Below, piece by piece: positions 32,701-41,394 of a stretch of 64,000 nucleotides of DNA. The notes below the pieces were generated by a model, which had not been told where the DNA came from, did no database searches, and saw only the letters and a list, made by a program, of their open reading frames with translations. The stretch is from Pseudomonas fluorescens NCIMB 11764. GTDB lineage: Bacteria > Pseudomonadota > Gammaproteobacteria > Pseudomonadales > Pseudomonadaceae. The position numbers and the translations under genes were made by a program. The number at the start of each line of letters is the position of its first letter. The first letter of the stretch is position 1. Location of the stretch: the NCBI RefSeq assembly GCF_000293885.2, contig NZ_CP010945.1:3182001-3246000 (forward strand), written 5' to 3'.

Positions 32701-34654
32701 CGAGGGCATTGGTGGCTTCGATCAAGCGATGACAGGCGTCGTAGCGATAGGCAACCAGTGTCTGCTCGGTACGCCAGGCGTCCTCCAGCGTGGCGGCTGG
32801 GTGAAAGCTCTGATACTCGACGGCGACGAGGTGTCGGCGCTCATAGCGCAATCGCAGTGAGCGCCCTGCGCCGTTGTCGAGGCGCGTGATTCTGTCGGAT
32901 CTGTCGCGCTGCACCGTCAGCCGGTTGCCATAAGCGTCGCTGATCGCCGTCAGTCGTCCTGTCCGGAAGTGGTAAAAGCGCGTTGCTTCGCCGGCCAGTG
33001 CGAGGACCAGTTCTTCCGGCTCACCCCCCAGATAAATGGCCGCCCGCGACAGGCTGTTGTGGATGGCCGGTCGTTCGCTGTTCGGCAGCGGGAAAGTGAT
33101 GCAGCGGTTTTCGTGGTCGATCCAACTGACGTTGTCGCCATCGATTTCCAACCGGTGCGCCAGGGAGTGACTCCAGCCAAATCCGAGCCCGCCGTCGATT
33201 TCGACGGCACTGGTGCGATACACGCGGGTGAACTCGAACGGCAACAGACCATCCAGCGAGCCATCGATCAGCGTCAGCAGTTCTTCGCCGGTGACCATCG
33301 ACACCGGGCAGCCGTTGGTCGCGGTGTTGTCCGCTGAATCGACACTGTCGCCGTTTGGGTTTTTCGCCGGGGCGGAGGCATCATCGCGATGTTCCTGCCG
33401 GGTCAGGCGGGTCCTGGTTTGGGACTTGTTGCGGGCAATGGCGAGTGGATTGTTGACCTGCACAACCGCTGATTGACGGTCGGTAATGCGCATTGGAACC
33501 GCTGGCGCAGGTTTGAGCGGCGCATCCCGGGCATTGACGATCAAAGGTTTAAGCGCACCTGCGTGACGGGTAAGGTCAGCGCCCGCCGTGAGCCCGGCCA
33601 GGCGCGAACTTGCCGCCGCCAGCCATTGTCGGGCTCGCTCGGACTTGATCTTGCCCAGTACTTTGGCGCTCATGCCGACGTGCAGTCCGGCAGGCCCCGT
33701 GAGGCGCACCAGCAGGAAACCGATCAGTATCTCTGTACGAATTTCCGCCACCACCTCGGCGACGTACTGCGGTGGCAACAGGCGCAACCAACTGGTGAAG
33801 GCCGCGAGGTGAATGAACATCAACGGCTCATCGCTTAACACCAGCAGCACGTTGGCGATGGCTTCGGTCGATGCGTTCAACAGCGTTTCGAGCTCAACCT
33901 CGCTCAGGTACTCCAGGAGTTTTTCGCTGTTGGCTTGCAGGTCTGCCATCAGGGCAAATACCTGCTTCACGTCATCCCACAAACCGTGCAGCGATTTCTC
34001 GAAGCCACGCCAATCGGCCCGCTGCAGCAGGCCATAGCGTTCAGTGAAACCTGCCTCGGTAAAACCCGCCCACAGCGGTTGAAACTCGGTTGTCCATTCG
34101 TTGCGCAACCAACCTTCAAGTTCGTCGATCACGCTTTGATAAGAGGCGTAAAGCGCTTTGACGTGTTCGGTGGATACGTCGGGAAAGAACGTGATGCGGT
34201 AACGCTGGCCACGCCAGCATTCAGGGATTTCGAGAATGCCGCTGGGGCCAATGACTTTGTGAATCGGCTCGCCAAACGTCGGTACGCCGTTGTCCTCGGC
34301 CAGCAGGGGTTCGAGCATCACCGGCGTATCGCCGATCGGCACGAAACGCGCAGCTTCAAACAGGTGCACCAGGGTCAACGGACCGCTGGCCGGGCACGTG
34401 GCGAGTGTCGAACTGACAGGCGCGGTGGAGTCCTTCGGTGCACTCAAGCGAACGTCGTTGCCGACCTTGAACACCTGCTCGACGTCCAGCGCCCAACCGG
34501 TCCAGAAGTTTTCCGCCCAGGCCTCGTAGTCGTTGAGGCAGAGGCGAAAATCCCCGAGCAACGCTTCGACGTCCGGTTGCCCCGGGTTCATGGCGGCGAC
34601 CACGAGCAATCCGATGGCGTTGTTCAAGGCCAGGACCTTGTCGGGGTTGAACAT
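29786..34654 (-). CDS. Rhs polymorphic toxin with C-terminal ADP-ribosyltransferase-like tip
   Basis: A 1622-residue contact-dependent toxin. Residues 1 to about 440 form an N-terminal region without a PAAR motif that I can find. A DUF6531-like segment starts near 448 (NGCPVSMVTGEELLTL). YD/Rhs repeats (YDDQGRL-type) follow, and the core ends with RYLTPDPSKLAGG and DPLGL (to 1456). The variable tip, residues 1457-1622 (29789-30286), has YRGD (Arg1500), FVSTSTEE (STS 1539-1541) and RREVEIAVPGG (E1585-x-E1587). That is the Arg / STS / E-x-E layout of cholera-toxin-type mono-ADP-ribosyltransferases. GAGGGACTGCG precedes the ATG. The tip and immunity DNA is AT-rich, the core GC-rich, as in recombining toxin cassettes. 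Delivery route unknown: no vgrG, EagR or T6SS gene is nearby. Confidence 0.9.
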   Translation of the reverse strand: MFNPDKVLALNNAIGLLVVAAMNPGQPDVEALLGDFRLCLNDYEAWAENFWTGWALDVEQVFKVGNDVRLSAPKDSTAPVSSTLATCPASGPLTLVHLFEAARFVPIGDTPVMLEPLLAEDNGVPTFGEPIHKVIGPSGILEIPECWRGQRYRITFFPDVSTEHVKALYASYQSVIDELEGWLRNEWTTEFQPLWAGFTEAGFTERYGLLQRADWRGFEKSLHGLWDDVKQVFALMADLQANSEKLLEYLSEVELETLLNASTEAIANVLLVLSDEPLMFIHLAAFTSWLRLLPPQYVAEVVAEIRTEILIGFLLVRLTGPAGLHVGMSAKVLGKIKSERARQWLAAASSRLAGLTAGADLTRHAGALKPLIVNARDAPLKPAPAVPMRITDRQSAVVQVNNPLAIARNKSQTRTRLTRQEHRDDASAPAKNPNGDSVDSADNTATNGCPVSMVTGEELLTLIDGSLDGLLPFEFTRVYRTSAVEIDGGLGFGWSHSLAHRLEIDGDNVSWIDHENRCITFPLPNSERPAIHNSLSRAAIYLGGEPEELVLALAGEATRFYHFRTGRLTAISDAYGNRLTVQRDRSDRITRLDNGAGRSLRLRYERRHLVAVEYQSFHPAATLEDAWRTEQTLVAYRYDACHRLIEATNALGESERYDYDGQQVILQRQLAGGASFFWEWEGSGKAVRCVRHWASFSQMDTRYVWDDAGSVTVRNSDGSEEVYQHDDRARLVRRVGLEGGEALKAYDDKGRLVAEQDPQGAVTEYRYDDVGRLIALIPSEDEPTSYEYRNGFLHARYRGKAVWKYQRNTQGDITEATDPDGETTHYHYDEKGQLLSIRYPDNSRHLFVWNTLGQRVEETLPGGGQRRFSYDALGRQTTRQDEHGAVTRYQWDAVGRLVLTTLPTGTVRAFSYNAYGKITAERDELGRVTRYEYADDLHLVSRRINPDGTQLRYRYDNAQLLLTEIENESGEKYRLDYTPNGLIRQETGFDGRRTAYAYDLNGHLLEKTEAGDDGSQLVTAYERDSAGRLLVKTLPDGIKIRYCYDSLGRLVSVDDGHDHPLEFEYDQQDRLITEHQGWGTLRYGYDACGQLKRMRLPDGSKLDYRHAKGGALTAIDLNGTRLTTHQSTFGREQQRQQGLLLSEFSYDDQGRLKAHAVSQHQQPLYRRDYAYSLNGNLDSLADSRHGQRSYHYDPLNRLTRVRHSRDQPPESFAHDPAGNLLMQDRPGPTTVNGNRLLRQGDRHYDYDAFGNLIRERRGTGQKLVTEYRYDCQHRLIGVTTPDGRCASYRYDAFGRRIGKTVDGKTTEFFWQGDHLVAESSREHYRSYVYEPGTFRPLAMLDGKGPLKACPFYYQLDHLGTPQELTDYSGEIVWAAQYNAYGRLTRLNRDTHQILDQPLRFQGQYFDAESGLHYNRHRYYQPDVGRYLTPDPSKLAGGLNQYQYTRSPTGWVDPLGLSECPGGDGCKRTSSGDKDLVDRVTVDQGEPKTPNIKKDNYYLYRGDEREPWEIFEGGFEPWGDSEDLYLHAVDNKNPPSYFVSTSTEEKQAKKFATGHWIADGYVYVLKNISGLDVNKELGLMSPHRREVEIAVPGGIKNDDIVGATPVYEDGSYKGYSIPNPFRK

Positions 34655-34914
34655 TCGCAGTCCCTCGCGCGGATCAATTTTGATCGCGAGACTTTGCGGG
34701 GGATCAACGGGGAAAGAAGTCGGGAAAGGAGGCGTTTGGTGTAGGGCAAATCGCTAAATCATCGGCAGCACTTCCGAACCGGTGCTGGACCGTCGGGAGA
34801 TTGCCCGTTGCTCTATGTCGGCCGCGCTCGTTATGCTGCTGAACCCTTTAATCAAATCCGCGATTCAGCCGTACTGGAGTCGGTCGGGATGTCATTAAAA
34901 ACGGATCAGATGCG

Positions 34915-35610
34915 ATGAATGCACCGCTGAAAGAGTTCGGCCCGATCAAAGCCGTGATTTTCGATATGGACGGCTTGCTCCTGGACACCGAGGGCATTTA
35001 CACCGAGGTTACGTCGATCATTGCCGGGCGCTATGGCCGGACCTTCGACTGGAGCGTCAAGCAGAACATCATTGGCCGCGGCGCGGGCGATCTGGCGCGT
35101 TATGTGGTCGAGGCGCTGGAGCTGCCGATCACCGCCGAGGAGTTCCTGGTGATCCGCGAGCCGCTGATGCGCGAGCGTTTTCCTACAGCGTTGGCGATGC
35201 CTGGTGCAGAGGAGCTGGTTCGGCATTTGAAGGCCAACAACATTCCAATTGCGGTGGGCACCAGTTCTTCGCGTCAGTCGTTCGGCCAGAAAACCACGTT
35301 GCACCGCGACTGGTTTGCGCTGTTCGACTTCATTGTGACGGCCGATGACCCGGAGGTTGGCGCAGCCAAACCGGCGCCGGATATCTTCCTCACGGCAGCA
35401 CGACGCCTGGGCGTTGCGCCTGAAGATTGCCTGGTGTTCGAGGATTCGCCGTTCGGTGTCACGGCGGCGAAAGCGGCGGGGATGACGGCGATTGCGATTC
35501 CCGATGCGGCGATGGCTGACGAAAAATACGCACACGCGGATGGCATTCTTCGTACGTTGAAAGCGTTCACGCCAGGTGCTTGCGGTTTGCCCGCGCTTGA
35601 GTGGGCTTAA
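34915..35610 (+). CDS. HAD-family phosphatase (HAD-IA)
   Basis: A 231-residue haloacid-dehalogenase-type hydrolase. Motif I is VIFDMDGLLLDTEG (catalytic Asp pair, about residues 16-18), motif II Ser/Thr is in VGTSSSRQS, motif III Lys in KPAPDIF, and motif IV in VFEDSPFGV. A helical cap lies between motifs I and II. The pattern resembles pseudouridine-5'-phosphatase and beta-phosphoglucomutase relatives; exact substrate unknown. The ATG at 34915 has a weak ribosome site. It is divergent from the Rhs gene. Confidence 0.88.
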   Translation: MNAPLKEFGPIKAVIFDMDGLLLDTEGIYTEVTSIIAGRYGRTFDWSVKQNIIGRGAGDLARYVVEALELPITAEEFLVIREPLMRERFPTALAMPGAEELVRHLKANNIPIAVGTSSSRQSFGQKTTLHRDWFALFDFIVTADDPEVGAAKPAPDIFLTAARRLGVAPEDCLVFEDSPFGVTAAKAAGMTAIAIPDAAMADEKYAHADGILRTLKAFTPGACGLPALEWA

Positions 35611-35633
35611 CGCGACAGGCAGCAAGACACAGG

Positions 35634-35669
35634 CAACTGTGGGAGCGAGCAAGCTCGATCCCACAGTTT
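35634..35669. terminator. Compact REP palindrome acting as convergent terminator
   Basis: AACTGTGGGAGCGAGC / AAGCTCGATCCCACAGTT form a nearly continuous stem. It lies between the stops of the convergent HAD (35610) and SDR (35689) genes. It is a single folded REP unit rather than a spaced pair. Confidence 0.65.
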
Positions 35670-35688
35670 GTGTGTTGACTGATCCGTA

Positions 35689-36435
35689 TCAGGCACCGAA
35701 ACCGCCGTCGATAGTCAGGCTGGCACCGGTGATGTAACCGGCTTCCGGCCCCACAAGGTAAGCGACGAAGCTGGCGATCTCTTCCGCTTTACCGTAACGA
35801 CCCACCGCCATCAACGGGATCAGGCTTTCGGCGAAGTCGCCGCTGGCCGGGTTCATATCTGTATCGACCGGGCCCGGTTGCACGTTGTTGATGGTGATTC
35901 CACGCGGGCCGAGGTCGCGGGCCAGGCCCTTGGTCAAGCCGACCAGTGCCGATTTGCTCATGGCATAAGGGCCGCCACCGGCGAAGGGCATGCGGTCGGC
36001 GTTGGTGCTGCCGATGTTGATGATGCGACCGCCTTCGGTCATGTGTTTTGCGGCAGCCTGGGTGGCGATGAACACGCTGCGGACGTTGATCGCCAGCGTC
36101 TGGTCGAAGTCTTCGAGTTTGAAATCTTCCAGCGGGGCCACGGCCAGCACGCCAGCGTTGTTGACCAGGATGTCCAGGCGTCCGAAGGCTTTGACGGTGG
36201 CGCTCACGGCGTTGCGAATGGCCTCGGCGTCGGCACTGTCAGCCTTGATGGCCAGCGCTTTGCCGCCGCTGCCGGTGATGCTGTGTTGCAGTTCTTCGGC
36301 CTTGGCCGTGGAGCTGACGTAGGTGAAGGCAACGGTCGCGCCTTCAGCGGCCAGGCGTTTGACGATGGCTGCGCCGATGCCGCGGGACCCGCCTTGAATC
36401 AAAGCCACTTTGCCGCTGAGGTTCTGAGTAGTCAT
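35689..36435 (-). CDS. Short-chain dehydrogenase/reductase (SDR)
   Basis: A 248-residue classical SDR oxidoreductase. The cofactor loop is GGSRGIG (15-21), and NNAGVL and the catalytic Ser-Tyr-Lys are in INIGSTNADRM ... YAMSK. The C-terminal GYITGASLTIDGG ending is typical. NADP(H) preference is suggested by the basic residue in the glycine loop, not proven. GGAG precedes the ATG at 36435. The LysR gene at 36561 is divergent, with a 125-base gap, so it is the likely regulator. Confidence 0.92.
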   Translation of the reverse strand: MTTQNLSGKVALIQGGSRGIGAAIVKRLAAEGATVAFTYVSSTAKAEELQHSITGSGGKALAIKADSADAEAIRNAVSATVKAFGRLDILVNNAGVLAVAPLEDFKLEDFDQTLAINVRSVFIATQAAAKHMTEGGRIINIGSTNADRMPFAGGGPYAMSKSALVGLTKGLARDLGPRGITINNVQPGPVDTDMNPASGDFAESLIPLMAVGRYGKAEEIASFVAYLVGPEAGYITGASLTIDGGFGA

Positions 36436-36560
36436 GTCGATCTCCAAAATCCCGAGGCGAGATGTCTCGGTTGATGGAGCCTAGTATCGATTCCCGATTA
36501 CACGCTGAGTAGCCGGTAATTGCGATAGTCTGTGTAAACCAAAAGTTTATAGTGGCGCCT

Positions 36561-37484
36561 ATGGAAACCTTCAGCAGTATCGAATGCTTCGTGCGCAGTG
36601 CGGAAGTCGGCAGCTTTGCCGAAGCTGCGCGGCGACTGAGCCTGACACCCGCAGCGGTGGGCAAGAGTGTGGCAAAACTTGAGGCGCACCTCGGCGTGCG
36701 GCTGTTTCAGCGCAGCACCCGCAGCCTGACGTTGACCGAGGCCGGTCAGTTGTTTCTCGGCGAAGTCAGTTCCAGTCTGCTCACCATCCAGAATGCGGTG
36801 GCAAACCTCGCCAGCGCCGAAGGACGCCCGGCCGGTACGCTGAAAGTCAGTATGGGCACGATGTTCGGTCGTTTGTATGTCGTGCCTCTGTTGGGCGAGT
36901 TTCTGCGGCGGTTTCCGGCAATCAACCCGGATTGGCATTTCGATAACCGACAGGTCGACCTGATCGCTCAGGGATTCGATGCCGCGATCGGTGGGGGATT
37001 TGAGCTGCCGCAAGGCGTTGTGGCGCGCAAGCTGACGCCAGCCCATCGGGTATTGGTGGCTTCAGCCGACTATCTGGCGGAGCGCGAGGCGATCGTCGAG
37101 CCCGATGATCTCAAGCATCACGATGGCATCCTCATTCGGTCGCCGCAGACGGGGCGCGTGCGTTCCTGGCAGTTGACCAGTCGCACTCGGCAACACAGTC
37201 CCCTGACACTCAAGGCGCGGATGACCATGAGCGATTCGGAAGCGGCCTGTGCGACCGCGGCTCAGGGGTTGGGCATTGCGCTGGTGAGCATGCCGTTTGC
37301 CGCGGGGTATCTGGAGGCCGGAACGTTGCTGCGGGTGTTGCCCGATTGGTATGTCGACGATGGCAATATTTCTATCTATTACGCTGAGCACAAATTGTTG
37401 CCGGGCAAGACTCGGGCGTTTGTGGATTTCATTATTGAGCAGTTTGCGGAGCAGGGATTGGGGGCGCGGTTCAGTGCGGTTTGA
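36561..37484 (+). CDS. LysR-family transcriptional regulator
   Basis: A 307-residue LysR-type regulator. The N-terminal winged helix (METFSSIECFVRSAEVGSFA, then LSLTPAAVGKSVAKLEAHLG, VRLFQRSTRSLTLTEAG) is followed by a periplasmic-binding-protein-like effector domain. Being divergent from the SDR gene, it probably controls that gene and itself from the shared 125-base region. The effector is unknown. The ATG at 36561 has only a poor ribosome site (GTGGCGCCT). Confidence 0.93.
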   Translation: METFSSIECFVRSAEVGSFAEAARRLSLTPAAVGKSVAKLEAHLGVRLFQRSTRSLTLTEAGQLFLGEVSSSLLTIQNAVANLASAEGRPAGTLKVSMGTMFGRLYVVPLLGEFLRRFPAINPDWHFDNRQVDLIAQGFDAAIGGGFELPQGVVARKLTPAHRVLVASADYLAEREAIVEPDDLKHHDGILIRSPQTGRVRSWQLTSRTRQHSPLTLKARMTMSDSEAACATAAQGLGIALVSMPFAAGYLEAGTLLRVLPDWYVDDGNISIYYAEHKLLPGKTRAFVDFIIEQFAEQGLGARFSAV

Positions 37485-37507
37485 GCCTGGCTTTGGACAG
37501 CGATGCT

Positions 37508-37576
37508 GCCATCGCGGGCAAATAGGGGATTTGTGAACGGCATAGATCCCTGTGGGAGCGTGGCTTGCCCGCGATG
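37508..37576. repeat. REP pair, degenerate (CCTGTGGGAGCGTGGCTTGC type)
   Basis: CCCTGTGGGAGCGTGGCTTG with GCCCGCGATG at 37548-37576 pairs with a shortened arm, GCCATCGCGGGCAAA, at 37508. It separates the convergent LysR and racemase genes. Confidence 0.65.
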
Positions 37577-37590
37577 AACGATAACGCGGT

Positions 37591-38319
37591 CTACCGGCCA
37601 AACCGCCCCGGCCACCCAACGATGTTCTTCGGCCGCGGCGCGGCATACGTCCGCACTTTCGACGTCGACAACCCCAACCGCACCAGCGATTCGGCAATGG
37701 TCACCGCCGCCGTCACACCATCCACCACCGGAACCCCGGTGCGCCGGCGTATCTGTTCATCCAGCCCGGCCATCCCGCCGCAGCCGAGGCAGATCACCTC
37801 GGCCTTGTCTTCAACCACCGCCCGCTCAGCCTGACGAACAATCGCTTCCAGTGCCCGCTGCGGATCGGCTTCCAGCTCCAGCACCGCCAGACCACTGGCT
37901 CGCACCGAGGCACAGCGGTCCCAGAGCCCGGACAGTTTCAGGCGGTCTTCGATCAGCGGCACCGTCCGGTCCAGCGTAGTGACGACCGAATAGGCATGAC
38001 CGAGGAACATCGCCGTGCTCGCCGCCGCATCGGTGATGTCCACTACCGGCACGTTGAGCAATTCTTGCAAGCCTTCGCGACCGTGCTCGCCATAACCGGC
38101 CTGGATCACCGCATCGAAAGGCTGGTCGTAGGACATCACCCGGTCCATTACAGCGATGGCCGCCAGGTAGCTTTCGAAATTGCCTTCGATGGAGTCGGCG
38201 CCGAAATGTGGCGTCAGGCCGATGATTTCGGTGCCTGGCGCGGCCACGGCTTGCGCCGAACGCGCAATGGCCTGGGTGATGGATTCAGTGGTGTTGACGT
38301 TGACCACGAGAATTCGCAT
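37591..38319 (-). CDS. Aspartate/glutamate (hydantoin-type) racemase family protein
   Basis: A 242-residue member of the Asp/Glu/hydantoin racemase family, whose enzymes use two Cys to move a proton at the substrate alpha carbon. The second Cys is present (Cys180 in VICLGCGGMAGL). The first, normally in an ACFGDPG motif, is replaced: here the segment reads QAGYGEHG with Gly75 at the Cys position. So ordinary racemisation may be lost, or another residue serves. The upstream NCS1 permease gene lies 56 bases away in the same direction. This suggests uptake and conversion of a hydantoin, allantoin or related ring compound (inference). Confidence 0.85.
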   Translation of the reverse strand: MRILVVNVNTTESITQAIARSAQAVAAPGTEIIGLTPHFGADSIEGNFESYLAAIAVMDRVMSYDQPFDAVIQAGYGEHGREGLQELLNVPVVDITDAAASTAMFLGHAYSVVTTLDRTVPLIEDRLKLSGLWDRCASVRASGLAVLELEADPQRALEAIVRQAERAVVEDKAEVICLGCGGMAGLDEQIRRRTGVPVVDGVTAAVTIAESLVRLGLSTSKVRTYAAPRPKNIVGWPGRFGR

Positions 38320-38375
38320 GGGAAGTCCTTATAGCGGGTGGTTCTGCGGCCCGACGATGCCGGGCCGTCATGGGG

Positions 38376-39911
38376 TTAATGGCTGACGTTGTCGACCGCG
38401 ATGGCTTCACCGCTGACGTCGGCGTAGTGGGGCTGCCGCTTGGCGATAAGCAGGTAGAGCATCCCGGCAATAACGGCGCCGATCAGCCAGGAGAAGGGTG
38501 ATACGAGGTGGAAACCCGGCACCAGCGCCAGGATGATGGCGATCAGCGCTGCAGGAATGAACGCCGCCACCGCACGTAAATTGACGCCACGGCTGTAATA
38601 ATAAGCGCCGGCGGGATCCTCGCTGTACAACTGCGGCACGTTGACCTGACCTTTTCGTACAAGCCAGTAGTCGACCATGATCACGCCATACAACGGGCCG
38701 AGCAGGGCGCCGAGACCGGACAGGAAATACACGATCACCAACGGGCTGTTGTAGAGGTTCCACGGCAGGATCAGTACCGCAATGGTCGCGCTGATCAGCC
38801 CGGCGCGACGGAAGGTCAGGTATTTCGGCGCCAGGTTACTGAGCACGAAGGCCGGGGCGACGAAGTTGGCCATGATGTTCACCGCCACGGTGACGATCAG
38901 GAACGCCAGGCACCCGAGCACCAGAAAGAAGGTGTTGGGAATCGACGCGATGATTTCCGTCGGACTTTCGATGATCCGGCCGTTGATCTGAAATTGCGCA
39001 CCGCACAGCAGGACGGTGATGCCGGCGAACACCAGAATATTCACCGGCAGGCCCCAGAAATTTCCGACCTTGATCGTCTTGCGGCACGGCGATGAACGGG
39101 CGAAGTCGCAGAAGTTGAGAATCAGCGTGCCGTAGATCGCCAGCCACAACGCGCCGCCAGCGAAGATATTGCGCCACATCTCGCCGCCGGTCAGCGGCTC
39201 GCGGATCGACCAGGCGATGGTCGCGTCGGCCTGAAAGTACATCCAGGCGGCGAGGGCCGCGACGGTCAGCAGAATGACCGGCCCGGCAAACGCTTCGTAG
39301 CGCCGCACCATTTCCATGCCGTAGGCGAGGATCGCCAGTTGCACCAGCCAGATGGCGACAAAACACACCCAGCCCAGGCTCGACAAGCCAAGGATCGAAT
39401 CGTGATCGTAATCGGCGAAGCCCGGATGCACCGCTGTCAGCAGCACGCGAAACACAACCGAGGCGAGGTATGTCTGAATGCCGAACCAGGCGATGGCGAT
39501 CACGGCGCGGATCAGTGCAGGAATTTGCGCCCCGTGGATACCGAAACTGATCCGGCTGATGACCGGAAACGGCACCCCGGTTTTCTGGCCCATGTAGCCG
39601 GACAAGTTCATGAAGCAATACACCAACGCTGCGCCGATCCCAAGCGACAGCAGAATCTGCCAGCCGCCCAGGCCCAGCGCATACAAGCCGATGGCGAAGG
39701 AGTAGTTGGCGATGTTGTGAACGTCGTTGGTCCACAGCGCGAAAATGCTGTATCGGCCCCAGCGCCGGCCTTCGGCTTTGGTCGGCGCCAGGTCTTTGTT
39801 GTGCAGTCGCGGGCTGAGCACCACAGGTTCTTGAAAGGTCTGATCGTGAGCGGTGGGTGGAAAGGAGGGCAGATCCAGCGCGATGTTGTTGTTGGAGAGG
39901 CTAGTACGCAT
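38376..39911 (-). CDS. NCS1-family nucleobase/hydantoin/allantoin permease
   Basis: A 511-residue inner-membrane transporter with about 12 membrane helices of the NCS1 (cytosine/uracil/allantoin/hydantoin) family. It starts with a cytoplasmic N-terminus and LHNKDLAPTKAEGRRWGRYSI, and has the conserved WTNDVHNIANYSFAIG in TM1 and NFCDFAR in the middle. The ATG at 39911 follows GGAGCCTGCCGGA; the frame extends 28 residues upstream without support. It is operonic with the racemase gene downstream. A perfect palindrome, TTGTATACAA, lies 166 bases upstream. Confidence 0.93.
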   Translation of the reverse strand: MRTSLSNNNIALDLPSFPPTAHDQTFQEPVVLSPRLHNKDLAPTKAEGRRWGRYSIFALWTNDVHNIANYSFAIGLYALGLGGWQILLSLGIGAALVYCFMNLSGYMGQKTGVPFPVISRISFGIHGAQIPALIRAVIAIAWFGIQTYLASVVFRVLLTAVHPGFADYDHDSILGLSSLGWVCFVAIWLVQLAILAYGMEMVRRYEAFAGPVILLTVAALAAWMYFQADATIAWSIREPLTGGEMWRNIFAGGALWLAIYGTLILNFCDFARSSPCRKTIKVGNFWGLPVNILVFAGITVLLCGAQFQINGRIIESPTEIIASIPNTFFLVLGCLAFLIVTVAVNIMANFVAPAFVLSNLAPKYLTFRRAGLISATIAVLILPWNLYNSPLVIVYFLSGLGALLGPLYGVIMVDYWLVRKGQVNVPQLYSEDPAGAYYYSRGVNLRAVAAFIPAALIAIILALVPGFHLVSPFSWLIGAVIAGMLYLLIAKRQPHYADVSGEAIAVDNVSH

Positions 39912-40076
39912 TCCGGCAGGCTCCGAGCTTGGCGTCGCGATGACTGTGCATGAGCGTTGGCTCGACAAATCTTCGTCGCGGGCGACAAGCATCATTGGTT
40001 ACGGGGCATCTGCAGCCTGTACGGGATAGGGCGCTTCAGGCTTGCGGATCTTGAGTGTGTGTATGTTTTGAGTTGA

Positions 40077-40086
40077 TTGTATACAA
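40077..40086. promoter_or_regulatory. Palindromic operator-like site upstream of the NCS1 permease
   Basis: TTGTATACAA is a perfect 10-base palindrome, nested in a larger inverted repeat (ATGTTTTG at 40063-40070, CAAAACAT at 40084-40091). This size and pattern suit GntR-family regulators. No such regulator is adjacent. The rest of the 570-base gap (39912-40481) holds only this and the REPIN at 40367. Confidence 0.4.
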
Positions 40087-40366
40087 AACATGTATGCACT
40101 TAAGCCAGATCCATGCCAGCCACAGGTCTATCATTTTTGCTGCTAATTTCGTTTTGTTATCGATATGAAATAAGTGGTTGAAATCAAGGCGATAAAAATT
40201 GACCGGATGAACAGGTATTTATTTTTCGGAGGGATTCGCTAGGGAGGCCTAGGAAGGAATTCAGGCAGGGCGGATGTAACAATTTGGGTCGAAGAAACAA
40301 AAAGTGCACACATAAATGGCACCTATGGTGACATTCGTGTGTACACATTTGTAGGCGGAACACTAA

Positions 40367-40463
40367 CCCTGTGGGAGCGAGCCTGCTCGCGATTACGGAC
40401 TGACATTCAACATTATTGTCGACTGTTACACCGTTATCGCGAGCAGGCTCGCTCCCACAAGGG
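40367..40463. repeat. REPIN, TGTGGGAGCGAGCCTGCTCG family
   Basis: A complete pair (40367-40393 and 40436-40463). The loop ACGGACTGACATTCAACATT ... GACTGTTACACCG is shared in sequence with the copies at 49989 and 54028. Confidence 0.9.
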
Positions 40464-40481
40464 ATTGCACAGGGTAGGGGA

Positions 40482-41222
40482 TTACACCTTCGACTTGCTG
40501 ATAATGTTACCGGCGTGCAACCCGCATTCTTTCTGCGTCGCCTCTTCCCACCACCAACGACCTTCACGCTCGTGCTGGTTCGGCAGCACCGGACGGGTGC
40601 ACGGCTCGCAGCCGATGCTGATGAAACCGCGCTCATGCAGGCTGTTGTAAGGCAGTTCAAGCATGCGGATGTAACCCCAGATCTCCTCGCTGGTCATCTG
40701 CGCCAGCGGATTGAATTTGTACAGGGTACGTTCCGGGGTGGAGAAGGCAGTGTCGATTTCCAGCACCGCGACGGCGCTGCGGGTGCCGGGGCTCTGGTCC
40801 CGACGCTGGCCGGTGGCCCAGGCGGTCACGCCGGACAATTTGCGGCGCAGCGGCTCGATCTTGCGGATGCCGCAGCACTCCCCATGGCCGTCCTTGTAGA
40901 AGCTGAACAGGCCTTTTTCCTTCACGAACGGTTCAAGTTTCGCGTAGTCCGGGGACACCAGTTCGATGTCGATCTTGTAGTGCTCGCGCACTTGATCGAT
41001 GAAGCGGTAAGTCTCGGGGTGCAGACGGCCGGTATCGAGGCTGAACACTTTGACGTTCTTGTTCAGCTTCCAGGCCATGTCTACCAGCACCACGTCTTCG
41101 GCGCCGCTGAAAGATATCCACAGGTCATCGCCGAACTCGGCAAACGCGAGTTTGAGGATGTCCTGGGCGGATTTGTTGGCATAGGTCGTGGCGAGTTCCA
41201 CGACATCGAACGATGGGCTCAT
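40482..41222 (-). CDS. cysH: Phosphoadenylyl/adenylyl-sulfate reductase
   Basis: Reduces activated sulfate to sulfite in cysteine synthesis; cytoplasmic. 246 residues. The nucleotide-binding segment [10 protein letters not shown] (38-47) and [12 protein letters not shown] are present. Cys116-Cys117 and the Cys205-x-x-Cys208 pair are the [4Fe-4S] ligands that mark the APS-type reductase of Pseudomonas. The redox-active Cys233 is in [14 protein letters not shown] lies just past its stop. The divergent thrH gene is 172 bases away. Confidence 0.93.
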   Translation of the reverse strand: MSPSFDVVELATTYANKSAQDILKLAFAEFGDDLWISFSGAEDVVLVDMAWKLNKNVKVFSLDTGRLHPETYRFIDQVREHYKIDIELVSPDYAKLEPFVKEKGLFSFYKDGHGECCGIRKIEPLRRKLSGVTAWATGQRRDQSPGTRSAVAVLEIDTAFSTPERTLYKFNPLAQMTSEEIWGYIRMLELPYNSLHERGFISIGCEPCTRPVLPNQHEREGRWWWEEATQKECGLHAGNIISKSKV

Positions 41223-41394
41223 CAGGGCGGCTTCCTACAGGTCGGTGGCGCTGGGCGCTCTATATGGGCCTGATGGTAACAAAATCCTGCGGTGGCTGGC
41301 GCGCCCTCTGCGTTGCGCACGCCCGCCCGAGTCGCTAGAGTTCGGCAGTCCTTTTGCTCGCTCGACTCAATAATCAATACAAATGGGGTGTCTT

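Noticed and set aside
23796..34654. An integrative element using tRNA-Ser as attachment site
   Set aside because: No integrase gene and no second copy of the tRNA 3' end were found in the window, so only an accessory segment can be stated.
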